Source of the DNA: Fidelibacterota bacterium
Lineage (GTDB): Bacteria > Pseudomonadota > Alphaproteobacteria > Rhodospirillales > Rhodospirillaceae
Assembly (NCBI GenBank): GCA_947476625.1
Contig: CANJRA010000021.1
Coordinates: 1-32,302 of the forward strand
Direction: 5' to 3'
DNA length: 32,302 nucleotides
The position numbers and the translations under genes are program-made. The notes below the pieces were generated by a model. It did not search any database. It was not told the DNA's origin and saw nothing but the letters and a program-made list of their open reading frames with translations. This document shows positions 28,421 to 32,302 of the stretch, piece by piece; the stretch's first letter is position 1, and each line of letters opens with the position of its first letter.

Positions 28421-30574
28421 ATGCGGAATATAAAGCTGCGGAAACCAACGCTCATCGAGAGTTGTCTCGTTGGAGCGGCGCTTCTCACACTCGCGCCCGT
28501 TTTGGCGCCGCGGGTTGAAGCAGCCAGTCTCAGCTATTCGCCTGTGCAAGCCACGGCCGGAAAAGCAGTGTACGACGCAAATTGTTCCTCTTGTCACGGC
28601 GGTGACCTCACTGACGGTGAAGCTCCGCCCCTCGCTGGTCCCACCTTTCAGGCAAAGTGGAACAGCAAATCATTTTTAGAGCTTTATACCCGTACGCGTT
28701 CGACGATGCCGGCTAACGCCCCGGCGTCGCTGAGCCAGACGCAGTACCTGGAAATCTTGTCGTACGTGTTCCGCAGGAACAATTATCTGTCGGGCGAAAA
28801 AGCGCTGCCTATAGAAGCCGCGGAAATGAAGGCAATGACGATTCCGGCGCCGACCAGCATGTTCGGTCAATTGCAGCCCGACATCACTTTGCCGCCCGCG
28901 CCCCATCCGATAGCGAACCCGCTCGATAAGTTCAGTCCTGTCACAGAAAAGGATCTGCGCGATCCTCCGCCCGAGGATTGGTTGACGTGGCGTCGCACCG
29001 TGACGGCCGACGGTTATAGTCCGCTCAATCAAATCAATGCCTCGAACGTCGGCAGTATGCAGGTGGCCTGGTCATGGTCGCTGCCAAACGGCGCGAACGA
29101 GTCCACACCGCTGGTGCGTGACGGCGTGCTCTATGTTTATGGGCACGGCGATGTCATTCAGGCGCTCAACGCCAAGACCGGCGGCCGTTTGTGGGAGTAC
29201 ACGCGCATCCTTCCGCAGGGCGTCGCACCGAGCTTCAAAAAATCCATCGTGATCTACGGCGACAAAATTTACACCGGCACATCGGACGCGCACATGGTCG
29301 CGCTCGATGCCAAGACCGGTGAAGTCGTTTGGGACACGCCCGTGACTGACGGCGGCACCATTATCGGCGGTCCGCTGATTGCTAAAGATAAGATCGTCGT
29401 CGGCACCACGCGCTCGCCGCGTAACCCTAAGGATCCTAACGGCCGGGGAAATCAGCGCGGTGTGATTGTCGGGCTTGATGCCAAAACCGGCAAAAAGCTT
29501 TGGTCGTTCGAACCTATTCCCGCGCCGGGAACACCGGGTGGCGATACCTGGAACGATCTGCCGCTCGAAAAACGTACCGGCGGCTCGCTGTGGGCACCGG
29601 GAACTTATGACCCGGAAACCAATCTCGTGTTCTTTGGTCCGGCGCCAACTTACGACACCGGTCCGCTTCGGATTCCTGTGAAGCCGAATGATAAGAACAT
29701 CAACAAGGCGCTCTACACGAACGCGACCGTTGCGCTCAATCCGGACACGGGCAAACTGGTTTGGTACTACCAGCACCTCGCCAACGATCAGTTCGACCTT
29801 GATTGGGCGTTTGAACGCCACATCATGAACATGCCGGTCAACGGCAAAATGAGACGCGTGGTCGTGACATCGGGTAAGCCCGCGATTCACGAAGTGCTGG
29901 ATGCCAAGACCGGCGAGTATTTGTACTCGTGGGATCTCGGGTTCCAAAACTTCGTCACGGCGATCGATCCCAAGACCGGCGAAAAGACTATCGATCAGTC
30001 GCTGCTGCCGAATGACGGCAAATCGCACTTCATCTGTCCGCACGTCGAAGGCGGTAAGAACTGGATTCCGTCGGCTGTGAACCCCACCACGCACATCTTG
30101 TATGTGCCGATTGTGGAAGCTTGCATGATCATGTCTCCCGTTCCCGAAGGCGAGCGCGGCTTGCTGACGGGCTACCGCATGGGCTTGGCGCCGCGCAAAG
30201 ACACCGATGGTAATTACGGACGTTTCCAAGCCATCGACTTGGTGAACAAGAAAGTGCTGTGGGTGGATCGTCAGCGCGCCCCCTACATGACGGGCGTTCT
30301 TGCCACCGGCGGCGGCTTGGTGTTCGCGGGATCGCTAGACCGCGAATTCATCGCGTTTGATTCTGCTACCGGCAAACGGTTGTGGAGAACCGGGCTGAAC
30401 GAAGTGCCCAACTCCGCTCCCATCACCTACTCGGTGGACGGAGAGCAGTTCATTGCCGTGGTGGTTGGCGGCGGTGGTAACCATTCGCTGCTGTTCCGGC
30501 CTTTGATGCCCGAGATCACCTATCCGGTTAACCGCAGCTCTGCCATTTGGGTCTTCAAAGTTCCCAAAAAGTAG
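28421..30574 (+). CDS. PQQ-type quinohemoprotein with N-terminal cytochrome c domain
   Basis: The 717-residue product has a signal peptide (residues 1-35, cleavage near V-E-A). A cytochrome c domain follows, with heme motif C55-S-S-C58-H59 and a probable axial Met96 in S-T-M-P. From about residue 175 there is an eight-blade PQQ propeller with tryptophan-docking repeats such as L-N-A-K-T-G-G-R-L-W, L-D-A-K-T-G-E-V-V-W and L-N-P-D-T-G-K-L-V-W. The segment G-S-L-W-A-P-G-T-Y-D-P-E resembles the active-site strand of PQQ alcohol dehydrogenases. Type II quinohemoprotein dehydrogenases carry the cytochrome at the C-terminus; here it is N-terminal. The substrate is unknown; an alcohol or sugar is possible, with electrons passed to the fused heme and the respiratory chain. 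ATG 28421 follows TGGGGGAA; the upstream frame from 28292 lacks a signal. No pqq synthesis genes are nearby. Confidence 0.85.
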   Translation: MRNIKLRKPTLIESCLVGAALLTLAPVLAPRVEAASLSYSPVQATAGKAVYDANCSSCHGGDLTDGEAPPLAGPTFQAKWNSKSFLELYTRTRSTMPANAPASLSQTQYLEILSYVFRRNNYLSGEKALPIEAAEMKAMTIPAPTSMFGQLQPDITLPPAPHPIANPLDKFSPVTEKDLRDPPPEDWLTWRRTVTADGYSPLNQINASNVGSMQVAWSWSLPNGANESTPLVRDGVLYVYGHGDVIQALNAKTGGRLWEYTRILPQGVAPSFKKSIVIYGDKIYTGTSDAHMVALDAKTGEVVWDTPVTDGGTIIGGPLIAKDKIVVGTTRSPRNPKDPNGRGNQRGVIVGLDAKTGKKLWSFEPIPAPGTPGGDTWNDLPLEKRTGGSLWAPGTYDPETNLVFFGPAPTYDTGPLRIPVKPNDKNINKALYTNATVALNPDTGKLVWYYQHLANDQFDLDWAFERHIMNMPVNGKMRRVVVTSGKPAIHEVLDAKTGEYLYSWDLGFQNFVTAIDPKTGEKTIDQSLLPNDGKSHFICPHVEGGKNWIPSAVNPTTHILYVPIVEACMIMSPVPEGERGLLTGYRMGLAPRKDTDGNYGRFQAIDLVNKKVLWVDRQRAPYMTGVLATGGGLVFAGSLDREFIAFDSATGKRLWRTGLNEVPNSAPITYSVDGEQFIAVVVGGGGNHSLLFRPLMPEITYPVNRSSAIWVFKVPKK

Positions 30575-30891
30575 GCAGCGAAGTCATTGAGCCTTCCCCC
30601 GTCTGTGACGCCGCAGACGGGGGAACGCACTTCGCACTGACATCTCCCGAGGGCCGCGGCGCCGTTCGTAGAAACGCCGCCTTTCGCAAGCCCGATCCTC
30701 CCTATTTCCAGTCGCGTCCGGAAACCCCCGCTATGGCGGGGTCTGTGGAATTCTTTAACGGTTTTGACCGTCGGCAGCGGTAAATTCTTCCGAAAGTGCG
30801 GATCTCGCGAAAACGAGATGTTTTCAGTTGGCGCGTGGGAAGATTCAGCCGAGCGTCGCTCGTGAACACTCAAGCCGCGAGAGTACGTGTC
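30575..30891 (+). other. Gap between quinohemoprotein and sulfate-binding genes
   Basis: I see no gene in these 317 bp. Three hairpins are present: the terminator at 30594-30625, CCCCGC-TATG-GCGGGG (30726-30741) and ATCTCG-CGAAAA-CGAGAT (30802-30819), the last followed by GTTTTC. The two genes on either side are therefore probably separate transcription units. No clear promoter for the downstream gene was recognised. Confidence 0.5.
30594..30625 (+). terminator. Hairpin terminator after the quinohemoprotein gene
   Basis: TTCCCCCGTCTG (30594-30605) pairs perfectly over 12 bp with CAGACGGGGGAA (30614-30625) around an 8-nt loop, 20 bp after the stop codon. There is no following T run, so it may be a stabiliser or a weak terminator. 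Confidence 0.6.
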
Positions 30892-31908
30892 ATGAAGCCA
30901 ACGGTATTTGTCTTTGCAATCGGGCTGCTTGCCGGCCTGGTTGAGCCCGCGCGATTTGTGCATGCGGCGGATGCCCCAGACAGCATCTTGAATGTCTCCT
31001 ACGACGTTTCCCGCGAGCTGTTTGGCCAGCTCAATCCGGTCTTCATCAAGCAGTGGCGCGATAAGACGAAACAGACCATCGACATCAAGCAGTCGCATGG
31101 CGGTTCTTCAAGCCAGGCGCGGGCAGTGCTGGAAGGCTTGCGCGCGGATGTGGTTACCTTCAATCAGGTTGTCGACGTTCAGGTGCTGCACGACAAAGGA
31201 AACCTGATTCCGGCCGATTGGCAAAAGCGGCTGGGCAATAACAGCTCGCCTTTTTATTCGCTTCCCGTCTTTCTGGTCCGCAAGGGCAACCCCAAAAACA
31301 TCAAGGATTGGGATGACCTTGTGCGGTCCGATGTGCAGCCGGTTTTTCCAAATCCTAAAACGTCCGGCAATGGCCGCTATACCTATCTCGCGGCGACGGC
31401 CTTTGCGCTTGATAAATTCGCCGGCGACAAAGTTAAAGCTCAGGATTTCGTCAAGAAGATCATCGCCAATGTACCGGTCTTTGATACGGGCGGGCGCGCC
31501 TCCACAACCACATTTGCCCAGCGTGGTATTGGCGATGTGCTCATCACTTTCGAAGCTGAAGCGTTTTCCGCACGTCGCGAGCTAGGCGAGGACAAGTTCG
31601 AGAGCGTGACTCCATCACAGAGCTTGTTGGCGGAATTCCCCGTTACCGTGGTGGATAAAGTCGTCGAACAACGCGGCTCGCGCGCGCTTGCGACGGCATA
31701 TCTGGAATTTTTGTACGCGCCCGAGGCGCAGGACATTATCGCGCGAAACTACTACCGGGTTTTAGACCCCACCGTTGCCAAGAAATATGCGGCACACTTT
31801 CCCCCCGTAAAGCTCCTATCGATCGATACTCTGGGAGGATGGGATAATATTGCGAAGGAATATTTAGCGCCGGGCGGGGTTCTGGATCAGGTATTTGCCG
31901 GCAGATAG
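30892..31908 (+). CDS. Periplasmic sulfate-binding protein (Sbp/CysP family)
   Basis: The 338-residue protein has a signal peptide (hydrophobic residues 4-20, cleavage after V-H-A-A near residue 26) and the family layout: L-N-V-S-Y-D-V-S-R-E-L at the mature start, Q-S-H-G-G-S-S-S-Q-A-R sulfate-contact loop, A-D-V-V-T-F-N-Q, and F-P-N-P-K-T-S-G-N-G-R-Y. Also present are R-G-I-G-D-V-L-I-T-F-E-A-E and the C-terminal F-L-Y-A-P-E-A-Q. It captures sulfate (or thiosulfate) for the CysTWA ABC importer. The permease and ATPase genes usually follow directly, but here 245 bp without a gene lead straight into an IS copy. ATG 30892 is used; the frame is open upstream to 30796 without a signal peptide. Which of sbp or cysP it is cannot be told. 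Confidence 0.92.
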   Translation: MKPTVFVFAIGLLAGLVEPARFVHAADAPDSILNVSYDVSRELFGQLNPVFIKQWRDKTKQTIDIKQSHGGSSSQARAVLEGLRADVVTFNQVVDVQVLHDKGNLIPADWQKRLGNNSSPFYSLPVFLVRKGNPKNIKDWDDLVRSDVQPVFPNPKTSGNGRYTYLAATAFALDKFAGDKVKAQDFVKKIIANVPVFDTGGRASTTTFAQRGIGDVLITFEAEAFSARRELGEDKFESVTPSQSLLAEFPVTVVDKVVEQRGSRALATAYLEFLYAPEAQDIIARNYYRVLDPTVAKKYAAHFPPVKLLSIDTLGGWDNIAKEYLAPGGVLDQVFAGR

Positions 31909-32153
31909 AGCCGGTCCCATGCTGCGGACTCGGCGACCACCTTCATCGCGCCGCGCGGCGCCCGGGTTTCCGATATCTCGTTGGATCGGCCCAATTAACC
32001 AAGCCGGGCAATGTGTTATGCCTTGCCCACAGCGCGGCGTCGCAGCCGATAAAGCCTAACGATCTGGTGACTGCCGGCGATAGAAGCCTGATCAACGCCC
32101 ATGACAGAGTTTCCATTCATGCAGCGTGCAAATGCGCGTGCGCAAATCTTATG

Positions 32154-32302
32154 TGAGCTGGTCCCAGGAAATCGGACAGGGTGTTAAGGTGTATTCCCTC
32201 GGTAACGGAGGGATTGGCTATGACGACACGGCGACGGTTTACGGGCGAGTTCAAGGCGCGTGTGGCGCTTGAGGCTCTACGGGGCGACAAGACGGTCCAG
32301 GA
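32154..32302 (+). mobile_element. IS3-family insertion sequence, 5' end (right copy, cut by window edge)
   Basis: The element starts TGAGCTGGTCCCAGG at 32154. Its first 145 bp are identical to the left copy read on the minus strand, and four further bases are seen before the window ends. The two copies point outward from the window, with their left ends facing inward. Confidence 0.85.
32220..32302 (+). CDS. IS3-family transposase OrfA, N-terminal fragment
   Basis: ATG 32220 opens 27 codons running off the right edge, identical in sequence to the left fragment and one residue longer (ending D-K-T-V-Q). GGAGGGATTGGCT precedes it, giving a clear ribosome site. It is the HTH domain start of OrfA; catalytic OrfB lies outside the window. 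Confidence 0.8.
   Translation, partial: MTTRRRFTGEFKARVALEALRGDKTVQ

Noticed and set aside
31909-32153. Search for a truncated cysT downstream of the sulfate-binding gene
   Set aside because: No frame in these 245 bp shows a membrane segment or resemblance to CysT; stops occur in all frames.

Overview
The window looks like chromosomal DNA of a GC-rich (roughly 60 %) alphaproteobacterium. The block rne (minus) | amiC - mrcA - prfB is a conserved alphaproteobacterial neighbourhood. The RNase E carries the large insertion in its S1 domain and the C-terminal Gly-Trp-Trp motif described for Caulobacter. The glnE/bcp, tyrS|anmK and Rrf2-desulfurase-ferredoxin-mnmA groups fit the same assignment. 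I cannot name a genus; Rhodospirillales-like is a guess. Almost all of the sequence is core housekeeping DNA. There is no phage, CRISPR array, integrase or defence locus.

Both ends stop inside copies of the same IS3-family insertion sequence. The two copies are identical over the 145 bp they share and are inverted (1-145 minus, 32154-32302 plus), so the window is most likely a whole contig broken at a repeat. Beside the left copy lies an AT-richer secreted NTR/TIMP-like gene. It is followed by the tRNA hydroxylase gene trhO and an exported VOC-fold protein. At 2446-3881 (minus) an ArsR-type regulator heads a small operon: DUF899 thioredoxin-like protein, a 43-residue Cys-Pro-Leu-Cys protein and a DUF3309 membrane peptide. 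It diverges from a periplasmic YceI gene across a stack of palindromes that overlaps the regulator's own promoter.

Positions 4644-13679 hold RNA decay, cell wall and translation genes. They are RNase E with a long leader, the Tat-exported amidase AmiC, the bifunctional penicillin-binding protein PBP1A, a DUF1801 protein and RF2. RF2 (prfB) is split by the classical autoregulatory +1 frameshift site, so its first 23 codons are easily missed. Positions 13689-17906 (minus) form glnE - bcp - DUF455; the DUF455 ferritin-like gene is broken by a frameshift with apparent loss of an internal segment. A large AsmA/YhdP-like envelope protein, tyrS and anmK follow.

Positions 23783-27930 hold an alpha/beta hydrolase and, divergent from it, a sulfur-trafficking cluster: an Rrf2 regulator with no cysteine, a cysteine desulfurase, a [2Fe-2S] ferredoxin and the tRNA 2-thiouridylase MnmA. 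No Fe-S scaffold gene is present. An elongator tRNA-Met with a good promoter comes next. The right end has a quinohemoprotein with an N-terminal cytochrome c domain and an orphan sulfate-binding protein lying 245 bp from the right IS copy.

I found no convincing new multi-gene system. The best leads are the Cys-less Rrf2 regulator with its perfect operator palindrome, the ArsR/DUF899/CPLC operon, the His-Asp stretch in RNase E, alternative hairpins in the rne leader, and a short imperfect repeat shared by the mrcA and desulfurase upstream regions.
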